A DNA stretch of 64,000 nt from Heterocephalus glaber (GCF_000247695.1 NW_004624855.1:596541-660540); one strand, 5' to 3'; positions 1 through 10,829 are shown, numbered from the stretch's first letter. The notes: a model not told the origin generated them from the sequence alone. Numbers and translations: made by a program.

Positions 1-154
1 GGGTCCAGGTGGTTGAGTATCAGAGTGTTCCATCTCATTTCCCTTTGGGGTTGCTGTAGGTGATCTGGAAGTCTGGTTTTGAGACTTATTTATTTATTTT
101 CTCATTTCGACTGGTGGGCCAGGGGACTGCTGTTGGCACCTGCGCAGATCGCCT

Positions 155-392
155 CCTCTGAGCTGGGAGAGGTGGGACGGGGTCCGGGACCAGCTTTAGG
201 CATGGTGGCCCAGAGGCCCCTTCCTCTGAGCCGGGAGCAGTGGGACAGAAGGTGGCCTAAAAGCCCTTTCCTCTGGGCTGGGAGCAGCAGGAGGGATAGT
301 GGCCGGGAAGCCCCTTCTTCTGGACCAGGAGCAGTGGGATGGCAGCTCAGAAGCCCCTACCTCTGGGACGGGAGGGGCGGGACAGATGGAAT
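155..392. repeat. GC-rich minisatellite, about five units of 43-68 bp
   Basis: Five diverged units begin at about 155, 223, 270, 317 and 360. Each opens with CCTCTGRGCYGGGAG or a variant and carries AAGCCCCTT near its end; two spacings are exactly 47 bp. It is much richer in GC than the surrounding DNA. Both strands stay open across it because GC-rich repeats contain few stops; I do not read a gene here. It could be part of an LTR or an L1 5' region, but no other retroviral or L1 signal is visible nearby. Confidence 0.65.
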
Positions 393-1544
393 TAAATTTA
401 AATTGTTCCAAAATTAGCTACACTAGATTTTAAATGAAATTCTTAATTGTTAAATGCTGCAAGATAAGCACCCACTCCCTCATCTTACTGAATATCAAAA
501 AAATTATATTTTAGTTGATATATGGTATTAAAATTATCAGGTATATAGAGAAGGAAAACATGAATCCAATTTAATGTTCCCTTTAGGCATTTTTGTCTCC
601 CCAATAGTACTTTTACTTTATATTATTCTACACATGTATTCCTAGCCATATTTACCTGTCTCTGTCCCTTGGCTCTGGTTTTTGAAATTTGGAATAGTTT
701 CTTAATATCAATTTGATGCTGAAAGTTTAATCTCATCCTGATACAATATGTAGCATAGCTTGGTGTCATAGACCGCATCATTCAGGAATCTGGTGTATTT
801 TCCATTCAAAGAAGTGCCCTGAAAGTTACCATGATGATTTGTATCTAAGATATCAGCAAACCTGGTGACTTTGGAACTAGGGTAGCTAGCTCCTGAGCTA
901 AGAAGCTAGTCTGTGTGAAACATGAAGTAGGTAATCAAGGTCTTAGCCCCTCCCACATTGCCATAATGATCCTCATTAGGCTATTATGTACACAAAGATG
1001 TGTTTCCAAGCGGTATATTGCATCTGTGTTGTTTAGCAAAGGACCATGATGCTGTTTTCCTCACTAAATCACTCATGACAAAAGAGCTCTCCAGAGCACT
1101 GATTAAAGCTTGCTCTGTGTGTGGGTTATGTCAGTGTTTCTTATGAGTTTCATTGTGGCTTTCATTGTTTTCATTACTCTTCATTAAGACTAGAGCCAAG
1201 TATCTGTTTGTGATGTGTGCTTCAGTGAAACTGATTTAAGTTGTAATCCATTGAAGACAGCAATTGAAGATTCAGATGAAAAGTGGCAAGAAAGCTGAAC
1301 AATCAATGGATGCTCTGAAATGTGTGGTAGTAGCCACTTATTTTCTACTCTATTGGTTAACTTTTTTAATAAAAAAAAAAAAAGAAAGGTGATTGACTTC
1401 ACAGATCAAGGTTGACTTAAAATTGGAATTATGGCATTTACATTCATTTTTCATGTAGTGGATTGATGAGTGGAAATTTCAAATCTTATCCTAGAAATTT
1501 TATTTTCTTTTGAAAAAATAATGTGAATTGAAATTTTATAGTTT
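393..1544. other. Unannotated AT-rich sequence
   Basis: No gene, RNA or repeat family is recognisable here. Apart from short homopolymer runs (A at about 1371-1383) it looks like unique or very old non-coding DNA. Confidence 0.5.
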
Positions 1545-1556
1545 CACAAGGTTAGT

Positions 1557-1651
1557 TTTTTTTTGTTTTGTTTTTTGTACCAGGGATTGAACTCAGGACC
1601 TTGTGCTTGCCAGGCAGGCACTATGCCACTGAGCTAAATAAATCCCCAGCC
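1557..1651 (-). mobile_element. ID-type tRNA-derived SINE
   Basis: Read on the minus strand it has the A box GGGGATTTATTTAGCTCAG (with a small insertion), the B box GAGTTCAATCCC, and then an A-rich tail. It is flanked by a perfect 12-bp target-site duplication, cacaaggttagt, at 1545-1556 and 1652-1663. This is the common ID family of the window. Confidence 0.93.
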
Positions 1652-1663
1652 CACAAGGTTAGT

Positions 1664-2114
1664 ATTAATTCTAAAATATATAACTATTAGTCATGAGCAA
1701 TGAAGGGGTATTTTTGTTATTATATGAAAAAATTCCATTATAAACATTTATTACTTTTGCTAATAAAATGTATTTTACGTTAAAGAAAAAAAGGAAGACA
1801 GTTAATTTAAAAGTCATCTAGTACTTTTAGAGATGAACTCATGTAGTTATATGTGCATGTGAACACAAACACCCCTTTTATGTGAAAAATTTGCAAAACC
1901 AGAAAGTAACTAAAACATTATTTTCCATTTCATTCACATACTCCTTAAAACCTAAGGGGTTATTATTCCTTATAATTGAAATCTCTTTAAGTGGTTTCCA
2001 TTTTTAAAGTGTTTATGTAATGCCTACTATGTCTAAAATACTATGGTAGATATTGTTAGATATATGAATATAAATTTCAGTATTACTGTGTCAGAAGCAA
2101 AAACATAAGACTGT
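1664..2114. other. Unannotated AT-rich sequence
   Basis: I see no gene or recognisable repeat in this interval. Confidence 0.5.
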
Positions 2115-2131
2115 CAAATAACTGATATGTT

Positions 2132-2235
2132 TGGTTGGTTGGTTTATTGTTTTGTGTTTTTTTTGGTACTGGGGATCAAACTCAGGACCTTGTGTTTGCG
2201 AGGCAGGTGGCAGCACCACTGAGCTAAATCTCTGG
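2132..2235 (-). mobile_element. ID-type SINE
   Basis: The minus strand reads A box, GAGTTTGATCCCC, CAGTACC and an A-rich tail. A perfect 17-bp target-site duplication (caaataactgatatgtt) lies at 2115-2131 and 2236-2252, so this is a fairly young insertion. Confidence 0.95.
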
Positions 2236-2822
2236 CAAATAACTGATATGTTAAAATGTGTTGTTGATATTAGCCAGGCAGGTTTTAGTTTAAGAAAACA
2301 GAAAGTAGCAAGACCAGATTTCTAATAATGGTTATGAGTATTAAATGCAAAGGCAAATATCAACAACAAGCCTAAGTTTGTTTTTACTTTTAATATACAT
2401 TATTGTTGTTATGACGATCTGGACTTAGTTGCTCCATAAAAAATAGTTGCTCTAAATGTAGATTGCAAATACTTTGAAACAGAAAAAATATAAGCATTAA
2501 ATTTTAGAAGTTAAATGTGAACTAAAATTTTTAACAAGATAATAAAGTGTATATATTTTATGACTATAACTGTTTAAACACACAATCACTAACCTTACTC
2601 TACGCAGAAGCATGAATGAAAAAGAATAACAAAGAATAAAAAATGCTAGCATGTCTTTGTTTAAAAATGATAGGGACTATTGATGCCTCTCTAAAAATTT
2701 TCTTTTTAATTTTTAAATTATTCTATAATGAGCATTTATCACTTTGTAAAGGGAAAAGGTAGATAAGCTTTATTTTCTTATGAGAAGAGTATATAAAAAC
2801 AATTGCTCTGAAGAGAACCCAA

Positions 2823-2900
2823 CTGGATTTAGGAGGAAGGGCCCAGGGAAGACCCGAGTTCGATCCCTGTTACCAAAAAAAAAAAAAAGAAAAAAAAAGA
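2823..2900 (+). mobile_element. Internally deleted ID-type SINE
   Basis: GGATTTAG of the A box is followed almost directly by the B-box half (GAGTTCGATCCC at 2856-2867), GTTACC and a long A-rich tail. About 25 bp of the normal body are missing. No clear target-site duplication was found. Confidence 0.75.
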
Positions 2901-4900
2901 TATTAGTGCGTCCTGTGAAAAGCCAGATCTACTCTGATCCTGAATATGAATTAAGAGAAAGCAAACAAGACTAGCAAACACATATAGGTACATATGCACA
3001 CACAGTGTATTATAAGCACTAGAGAAGGTGGCAAAGAAGTATATTTTTTAAAACCTGCATAAGTAAGACCCTATGTGAAATATTTTCATAGACACAAGAA
3101 TTCTAAGGGTATCCTATTTCTGCTGCCTTATAGTTCTAAATACTATACCTAAAACACTAAACTTTAATAAATAGAACTTTCCAGTCATATATTTTATCAA
3201 AATCACAGAATTGCAGCTGGGACCTAACAGGAAAAGATTGATGAACCAGGATGACCCAAAATGGGGGACTTAGTGTGAAGGAGAGATTTGGTAGCATGGA
3301 AGCCAGTCAGTGTCTTTAGAGTCAGAGGGAGGGTGCTGCTGGTGGTGGAGGGTAGTCCATTTACAGGAACAAGAGTGTTGGTGGTATCTGAGGCTAGTCA
3401 GTGAGAGAGTTGTGAATGCAGAGTCATCATCCTGTGCACACTCACTGTGACAGTAACAACAGCTGCAACATACCTTGCACTCAGTACATGCCACATGCCA
3501 CTCCAGGAGCTTTCTTTATGGGGGTGTCAGTGCTAATGAAAACTGAGTTCTGATCTAGAGAAGCAGAGTAGATGGCATGGAGCACAGGTAGACCTTCTGG
3601 GTCTAGTGTTCCACTGCCTGGAGAACTACAATTTTCTTGGGAAATAGGTTTTTTAAACATCCTAGTCTAATATTTATTGCTATTTTTTCTTGCTGTTAAA
3701 GTGAGAAATATTACCTTCCAATCTTCTTAGTCCATACTGATGAAATTTTCAATCCTTTACGTTATATTATTGTCATGTTCACTTTCCAAGTCAAGAATAT
3801 GGCTTGGCTTTTCTCAAGGAAGGGAAAAAACCCAGCTCATTTAGTTCAAATAGATTCATGTTGGTATGCAGTTTTTTCTAGAGGAAATATGAAAATTTTC
3901 TATTTATTTGTGATGCTGAGAGCCTGAGGTATGTGAGAGTTGCTTAATCTCCTTGCAACATAGATAATTGCGATTTTTCCTCCTGTTTTTCTGTATGGTG
4001 GTTTAAATGAGTAAGGGTTTCATTCTGCTGGTCAAGATTGCTGTCTTAAAAAAAAAAAAAAGATTGCTGTCTTTCTGTACTTCTCCAGCAACCAAGGCAT
4101 TTTGTAATTGTCAAGAGAGTTATTTTGAAATCATTGAAGATAAATCATTGAAGGTTAATTGATAATTCATTATGCTTACATTTAATCACATATTATGCAT
4201 ATATAATTACCAGATTAATCTATCTCATGCATAATAATAACACAAGGTACTGTTTACTTTTATTATCATTAGCATTTTGTGTGTGTGTGTGTGTGTGAGG
4301 GATAAGGACTGCCATTTGCTCTTGAGATTCCGTGCATCCCTTTTCTTTAGTTGCCACAAGGCCAACAACCCGTGTCAGCCTTTTTGTCAGCAATACTGAA
4401 AACTCATGAGTTTAATGAATACTACTGTATGCTTATTTTGTATTTCTATTAAGACATTCCTTTAGATAAAATGTATCTGTTTATTAAAATAGAAGATGAA
4501 TAAATCACACCCTTCTCCCACTTAGATATGACTATTTTAACTGCCCAAATTGCCTTTATTTGACCATTTGAGTAATAGAGGATTGATATCAAAGCTGTGT
4601 CTGCATTCTAGGGCCTGCCACAGTGCCTAATCACATACATATAAGGCACTGGACAGGTGTCTATGGGATAGAAATACAGAATTCAGTTTTGTAATTAATT
4701 AAGCACATTTCTTTTCTCTGCAAGTTTTAATTTTTTAGGTATCTTTTGGCATCATTCATTCACTTAGTAATTCATTTTCTGTTTTTTTCTTTATCTCCCT
4801 TTCTCACTTTCTCTCGACCTGTAAACACATCCTTCCAGAGCTTCTCTTCCTGTTTCAAAGAAAAAATCATCCATTTACTTGATTAGACATGCTCTTTGTG
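2901..4900. other. Unannotated sequence with minor simple repeats
   Basis: It contains a (TG)n tract at 4279-4297 and an A-run at about 4048-4060 flanked by a short duplicated segment (agattgctgtctt). The segment 3270-3640 is richer in GC than its neighbours but matches no family I recognise. No gene is evident. Confidence 0.5.
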
Positions 4901-6039
4901 TGTTTGGCTGGATTCACTTCATGGAGATGGAGGTAGAGGAAGCAGCATGGGGAAGAGGTGGTGAAACTGAGGAGGCTGTTGAGCTGGATGGGGTGCATGG
5001 CAATGTAGCCTGTGGCAGAAGAATTAGCCCAGTCCAGTACAATGTCACATGAAAATCCACTTTTACAACTTTGGGAGAAGGTTGAAAGTGAGTCATCAGG
5101 TGATTCAGCTACCAATGATGACTTGGATCATGCAAGCCAAAGAAGTTAGCAAGGTATGACAGACAGAGAAGTATGGAAGGAAGACCTTGATTTAGATGAG
5201 GAAGAAAACAGTAATGTAAATAAAAATTTGACTCGTCAAAATGCTACAAAATGGTCATGTGTACCTGAACGATCCAACATGAGAACTAGGTCAGAAAATG
5301 TTATTAGCTTCTTGCCAGGTGCAAAACCTATTGGATGGGATGCCAACACTGCCAATTGATGTTAGAAATTGTAATAGACAATATGCTACAAGATGTTTTG
5401 AAATACGCTAATAATATAATAGAAGTAAAACATTCTATATGCAACAATAGTAATACTCAAAAATATATTTATCATGATATCTCACTATCTGAAATAATTA
5501 GCCTTCATAGCAGGACTTCATCATTCTAATTGTAAGAATCTAAAGAATTTATGGAGAAGTGACAGATGTGGGATTGAGATTTTTAGAACAATAATAACAC
5601 TCAAGATATTTGGTTTCTTTCAAAATTACCTACATTTTGACAACAAAAAGTCCCATCAAAAAAGAAAAAAAAAATCTGACAATTTGGCTGCTATTCTTTC
5701 ATTTTTTTGAAAGCTTTGTTTTGAACTTTCAAGCAATTTATACACTGAATACATGATAGTTGACAACTTGCATCATTTCATGGTTGTTGAAGTTTTGGCA
5801 ATATATACCAAATAAGCCTTCTAAATATGGTATAAAACTATATCCCCTGGTAGGTGCAAAGACATTTTGTACCTCGAATTAAGAAATTTATTCTAGAACT
5901 CAACCACAGGGTCTTTATTTGTGCAGTACCAAACCATTGTGATGTTGTGAATACACTTGTTGCACTTATTTCAAAAAGTAACCCAAATGTCACATTGGAC
6001 AACTGGTTCAGGAGTTACCCACCGATGTTACATTTGCTA

Positions 6040-6073
6040 AAAAACAAAACAAAAACAAAAACAAAAACAAACC
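6040..6073 (+). repeat. (AAAAAC)n simple repeat
   Basis: An imperfect AAAAAC tract inside the piggyBac relic. It could be the tail of a lost retroposon, but no SINE body precedes it. Confidence 0.7.
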
Positions 6074-6275
6074 CACCAGTTGACCCAGCACAGGAACTAT
6101 CTGCCAGAACAAAGTAGAGATTGCTGAAAAAATGTTGCAAGTTCAAAATAGAGAAATCTATAGTACAATCTTTGAATTTTAGAAAGATATAACATTGGCT
6201 TCCTATATGGTGAAGAAAAACAAAATAGTATTGATACTGTCAACATTACACCATGATGATAAGATTGATAGTGAA

Positions 6276-6442
6276 ACCAGGTGTGGTGGTACACACCTAT
6301 AATCCCAGCACTTATGAGGCTGAGGCAGGAGGATCCTGTGAGTTCAAGGTCAGCCTGTGCTACATAGTGAGTTCAAGGCTAGCCTGGACTACAAAGGGAG
6401 ATCCTGTTTCAAAATCCCCCCCAAAAAAACAAACAAAAAAAG
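6276..6442 (+). mobile_element. B1 SINE inside the piggyBac relic
   Basis: This is a 7SL-derived B1 with GTGGTGGTACACACCTATAA, CCCAGCACTTATGAGGC, the internal near-duplicate typical of rodent B1 (GTGAGTTCAAGG and GCCTG...CTACA occur twice), and an A/C-rich tail. A perfect 13-bp target-site duplication, gattgatagtgaa, lies at 6263-6275 and 6443-6455. Confidence 0.95.
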
Positions 6443-6476
6443 GATTGATAGTGAATCTTCAACACAGATGAAGCCA

Positions 6477-6792
6477 GACAAGATCAGGTACATTCAAGGT
6501 GGTGTGGCTGTAGACATTTAGAGGTGGGGGAAATGGGAAGAAAATGTTTAAAGGAGAAGGGGAACAGGACAGGGAAAAGGAAAGGACAATAAAAAAAGAA
6601 TAGAAGGAAAAAATGGAAATAAAACTTTTGTAAATAAGGAGGGTCGAAGAGGGATTGAAGGAAAGGGAAAGGGATAGGAATAGGGAAAAAAAGAAGTAAG
6701 ATATATCATGTACAGATACAAATTCCCTATGATGAATGTTATCATTATGTATATATCTAAAATGTACCAATAAATGTTTTGCTTTAAAAAAA
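6477..6792 (+). mobile_element. L1 3' UTR fragment inside the piggyBac relic
   Basis: A purine-rich tract, then GATGAATGTTATCATTATG, CTAAAATGTACCAATAAATG and a poly(A) tail. This is the sense version of the L1 3' end that also occurs at 21427, 28101, 42559, 55769 and 61083. It contains the signal AATAAA at about 6770. A 9-bp target-site duplication (atgaagcca) lies at 6468-6476 and 6793-6801. It is severely 5'-truncated and has no ORF2 sequence. Confidence 0.88.
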
Positions 6793-7470
6793 ATGAAGCC
6801 ATAAATGGTCATAGTTTACAACGAAACGAAAGGCAGAGTAGATGTTGATGAGTTATGCAGCAACTGTGTTGCTCAAAACACAAAGCCTTGGTCAATAGTT
6901 GTGTTTTACTAGATCTCAAACATATCAGGCATAAATAGTTTCATAGTTTATAAAGAAAACAAGAAGTATAAAATTTCACAAAGTTTTCTTAGAGGATTGA
7001 GACTGGAATTGATAAATGATCAGTTACAACAGAGGAAGGAAAATATGTATCTGCCTAGAAAACTCCGCAGAAGAATTCTTGAGCCTATTGGTGAACAGAC
7101 AGGTGAAACATCACAAGAATCTCCTAGGAAAACAGGAAGATCAACAAGATGTCAGGTATGTCCTACCAAAGAAGACATGAAAACAATACATGTGCTATCA
7201 GTGTAAGCGATACTTGTGTATGGAACATTCTGTTCTCATATGTGAAAACTGCCTTAGGTGTGATAATTGAAGTAAAAATTATTTTTGTGGTAGAGTTTTA
7301 TTTGTAGCCTCATTGTAGTTCACATAGGAATTTATTTCTGTTATTTTTTAGATTTAGTAAGGAAATAATTGATGTAGAAAATGTTTTTTATTCTAAACAT
7401 TCATTACCGTATTAGACATTTTATTTTATTGGTATTCCATTTTCCCACAACATGCACATTGTTTAATATA

Positions 7471-7795
7471 ATAGAAAACTCCTGAGAAAAGAGGAAGACA
7501 AGAGAGGTGACAAGTGTGACCTGCCAAACAGGAAAGGAAAGCTAATCACATGTGCTTTCATTGTGAAGGAGACTTGTGTATGGAATATGGTGTTGTCTTG
7601 TGTGAAGACTGGCTTTGGTGTGATAATTGAGGCAAAGATTATTTCTGTGGCAGAATTTTATTTGCATTTTCATTGTAATTCATGTAGGAATTTATTTCTG
7701 CTGTTACTTTTTAGATCTTGTAAACAGGTACACAGTTGATGTTGAAAATGTCGATGTTTATTCTACACACTCATCACATATTAAAAATTTAATAT
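7471..7795 (+). pseudogene. Tandem second copy of the piggyBac C-terminal region and 3' flank
   Basis: This segment repeats 7111-7430 at an offset of 360 bp. Paired landmarks are ACTTGTGTATGGAA at 7212 and 7572, and TGATAATTGA at 7261 and 7621. It includes a second, more degraded cysteine-rich region and the same AT-rich downstream flank. Later landmarks drift by a few bases, so indels followed the duplication. No second transposase core is present. The reading frame is broken. Confidence 0.75.
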
Positions 7796-7799
7796 TTAA

Positions 7800-8384
7800 A
7801 AAAGAAAAGGAAATGCCCTTTGCCTCTTAATATAAGATTAAAATGCAGCAAACTGTCAAATTAAGGCTTGGCTTCCAGCCCCTCATGGTATTTTCCAGTT
7901 CCTAAAGCTATAGCTTTAACTCCTGACCATACTGGAAAGGGTCATACAGCACCTCTTTCTCTTTCAAGACTCCCAGGACACTCACTGACCACCAGAACAT
8001 AGCAGAGGGGTGATGCTATTCCTCTGTCAGTAACATTTATAGATTAATGTTTTAAAAGTCTAGTCTCTTTCATTATCTATATCTTTGTGTCATTTATAAA
8101 CAACTAAGAATTTCTAACCATCCCATTATAGTGAGTTCTCATACATTAGTATTTTTTTTAATTTTGAAAGATAAATAGGTTTTGTAAATGCTGTTGAAAA
8201 GTAATAATTTCTGAAATGCTAATATCAGGATATCATCAAGGCTAATTATGACTAATGTTTATCACATAGTCGCTGGGGTCGTACTTTTCATTATTATGCC
8301 ATCTGAAAAGCACATCTTTTTAAATTTTGTCTACAGAACTCATACAGCTTCCCCCTTTTCCCCAGTGGATGAAAAGTCAAGGTA
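7800..8384. other. Unannotated sequence
   Basis: No gene or named repeat recognised. It begins just after the duplicated piggyBac flank, so it may include the decayed 3' end of that element. Confidence 0.45.
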
Positions 8385-8525
8385 TGAATCTTAGCCCTTT
8401 GAGACATTGAAGTAGTTACTTAACCTTTCTAAACCCAATTTCCCCTTTTGTAATATTGCAGATGATATTAATACCAAGATTGTAGGGTTGATGTTTTAAT
8501 TAAATAACAAAGTTATGAGATACTC
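8385..8525 (-). mobile_element. MIR SINE (old)
   Basis: The plus strand reads like antisense MIR: AGTTACTTAACCTTTCTAA, CCAATTTCC, then a gatgatattaataccaag stretch with TAGGGTTG. It is diverged and has no target-site duplication, as expected for this age. Confidence 0.65.
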
Positions 8526-8698
8526 AGTGTATTTCCCCTGAAATGTGATAAAAAAAATTGCTAACATTTGTTGAACATTTATTATTATATCTTATTGTCA
8601 CTCATATTTACACATTTGAAGAACTACTAATGGAAAATAAGAGAATTTAATCCTGACAGGTCTGGAAAATAAGCTTGTGAACACCAACCACTATCTAG

Positions 8699-9018
8699 TG
8701 TAAGACCGCTGTCCTTACCAAACGCTCCGAGGAGCTGACTATAGTGAAGCACACCCAGGGATCCCAGCTGTGCCTCCAGAATGTAAGGCCAAGGGCCTTA
8801 CCAAATGCTCCAAGGAACTGGAGTGGAGCACACCCGGGGATCCCAGCGGTGCCTCCAGAATGTAAGACCAAAGGCCTTACCAAATGCTCCAAGGAGCTGG
8901 AGGGGAGCACACCCGGGGATCCCAGCGGTGCCTCCAGAATGTAAGACCAAAGGTCTTACCAAATGCTCCAAGGAGCTGACTGCAGCGAAGAACACCCCCG
9001 GACAAGTTGGAAAGTGAA
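8699..9018. repeat. 79-bp tandem repeat in the LTR, four units
   Basis: Units start at 8699 (83 bp), 8782 (79 bp), 8861 (79 bp) and 8940 (partial). Each starts with TGTAAGRCC, the same bases as the LTR terminus, and carries CTTACCAAA, GCTCC and GAGCACACCC, ending GCCTCCAGAA. The two central units are nearly identical. The array covers the R/U5 part of the minus-strand LTR. Confidence 0.9.
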
Positions 9019-9097
9019 ACAGACCTTAGTCTGGCCAGACGGCACTCCCAAAGCAAAGTAGCTTAGAGAGGCGATCAGCCCAGAGTGTCCGAGGCTC

Positions 9098-9105
9098 TTT
9101 TTATA
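9098..9105 (-). promoter_or_regulatory. Likely LTR TATA box
   Basis: TATAAAAA on the minus strand after CCCCC, in GC-rich context about 285 bp from the U3 end of the LTR. This is the expected arrangement for retroviral transcription start. Whether it is active cannot be told. Confidence 0.6.
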
Positions 9106-9392
9106 GGGGGTTGCAGGCAAGTTAACAGGCAAAATTTACAGAAGAGGGAACAAAGGTTAGTGGTCTTACATTTGCATGTTAATTAGCCTGACATGTACTG
9201 ATAGTCAGCAGATGCTTTGTAGCTTGTTCTATAGATAGTGGTGTCCGGAACAAAGAGTTGGATAATTATGGCTGATACGGATCTTATCTAGTGTCCTGGA
9301 ACTAAGAAGCATCTTTATCTATTTACTCACATTCAATCACAGTTGGGGCTAGGGGAGTTTTATGATTACAGAGTTATGCAGTCCTACACTAG

Positions 9393-10829
9393 CATGAATT
9401 TTGGGAGCCTTTGAGTAAATATTACATCTATTAAATGAGTGAATAGACCAAGAGAATTTTCAGAAATGTAGGAATTGGTGTGAATTACAAAGAGGAACCT
9501 AATGCAGCTAACTAGTGATGGGAGAAATATAATACATGATGATAATGTAAGTGTGTTTGTAGGATATGGCTGTGACAGTTATACAGTTTTATGTATGGTG
9601 AAATATGTACTGTGACTGAACATTCATTTTGTTTAGAGTAGCCTGTGGAGTGAAAGTAATTATCTAATCATTATCTGATAAAAGTAAAACATAGTTTCCA
9701 CAATAGATTAAGAAAAGTATGTATTGGACAGGTCTTGAAAAGTTAAATTTAACAATTTTGATCGTTTTCAGCTAATATTTTTGTAAAAAATGCCCCAAAT
9801 TTGTCATGGCTGGCTACTTTCTTTCTTAATTGTTTGGAGGACTGAAAGTCATGATAATGATACAAATCAATTACATTAGTATTATTGTGATTCACTTTCT
9901 CCTGAACCCAGGAGCAAGGGGCATTATTCTGATCATTTTTCCCCGGGTGGACGTTCATGTATTCTTTTCCTTATCGGAATAACTTGTAGCAGCTATGTTT
10001 AAAGTCTTTTTTGGAGTTAGGCAAGAATCTTTTTCTGAATTCACAGAATTCAGTTCTAGTCTCAGCAGTTGACTTTGTTTATCCACTAGTAATAGATATT
10101 CCCACATTTTTCCTGAGAGGTACTTACCATTATATCGGGTGATATTTTGTATACAGTTTTCTCTGTTCAAACATTTACATACAGTCAGTCTTTGCAAAGA
10201 TACTGCTAAGTACTTCAACACTTTGGTAAAATAGTAAGAGATTTCCAAAGATTCCAGAGACCTGATAATGCTTCATATATTTGTATGGCTTTTCTGAGGG
10301 TTGCTTTATTTTTATCTTTAAATTTTTTTCTTTACTTTATAGGCTAACTTGTTTAATTGGTATCTATTTTCATCTGAATGGTGGAAATCTTTAATTTCAC
10401 AGAAAGTTTCTAAGACTGGCTGCTTGCAGAGAGGGATAACTCTTCAGAATGGCTGCCCTCTGGGACAGGATAGTGTAAACAAAAATTCTGAGTGATAGAA
10501 TGTTACTAAATTAACATATCAATCTCCAGACTAATTGTTGGATTTGTCACTGAAAACTCATTATACCATTTAAGAAAAGCCTTTGTTCTCCCACCACCAG
10601 ATCATTCTTTGGAATATGAAAGTATTACATTCGCAGGTGTGTGCAGTTTTTATTTTTATTTTTGTTTATTTTCAAGTTTTATTATGGGAGTGAGAAAAAG
10701 GAGCCAGGAGACAATAATGAACAAAGAATGCTTTACAGTATTATCATTTCATATCAGTACTTGCTGGTTATCTTAAAAGCTTAATCTAAACCCTAAATTC
10801 TGTCTAACTTTTGCCATACAGAATGGCCA
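9393..10829. other. Unannotated sequence with two overlapping minus-strand open frames
   Basis: Two adjacent minus-strand frames (10248 to 9955, 97 codons; 9958 to 9749, 69 codons) overlap at an ATGA. I recognise no domain in either. No repeat family is obvious across the interval. Confidence 0.4.

Larger units (their letters stand above)
5042..7275 (+). pseudogene. piggyBac-type DNA transposase relic
   Basis: This is the remains of a DDE transposase of the piggyBac superfamily. In order it shows an acidic, serine-rich N-terminus from an ATG at 5042; a segment like the conserved NVxxFLPG...P region (about 5295-5530); the motif QYIPNKPSKYGIK (about 5798-5838); LDNWF (from about 5995); KGRVDVVDELC-like sequence (about 6829-6858); and a C-terminal cysteine-rich zinc-binding region (7150-7260, CQVC ... 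CMEH ... CENC). The aspartates equivalent to the known piggyBac catalytic residues are still readable at 5762-5764, 5998-6000, 6841-6843 and 6847-6849. The frame is broken by an in-frame TAG near 5145, a frameshift near 5345-5360 and many later stops. A B1 (6276-6442) and an L1 3' end (6477-6792) are inserted in it. It cannot encode an intact transposase. I could not identify TTAA-flanked terminal repeats. The family assignment is firm; the subfamily (PGBD-like versus Looper/MER85-like) is not. Confidence 0.82.
8699..9388 (-). mobile_element. Solo retroviral LTR (ERV1-like) with internal tandem repeats
   Basis: A 690-bp segment begins TGTAAGACC and ends GTCCTACA, so it has TG...CA ends. It is flanked by a 4-bp duplication, ctag, at 8695-8698 and 9389-9392, the size typical of class I retroviruses. 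On the minus strand it has a TATA box (TATAAAAA, 9105 to 9098). The stretch from there to the 3' end (R plus U5) is about 375 bp and is occupied by 79-bp tandem repeats. No internal retroviral genes flank it, so it is a solo LTR left by recombination. Both strands are open over the repeats; these are not genes. Confidence 0.85.

Noticed and set aside
79..417. Overlapping open frames on both strands at the window start
   Set aside because: They lie on a GC-rich tandem repeat with few stop codons on either strand; no domain and no conservation signal.
6459..6812. Minus-strand frame of 117 codons rich in F, L, S and P
   Set aside because: It is the complement of a purine-rich L1 3' UTR.
8695..9017. 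Four open frames of 65-71 codons on both strands
   Set aside because: They are produced by the 79-bp tandem repeats of an LTR; the proteins are repeats of the same unit in different frames.
8699..9018. Possible CRISPR-like array
   Set aside because: The repeats are directly adjacent with no unique spacers, they form part of an LTR, and the host is a mammal.
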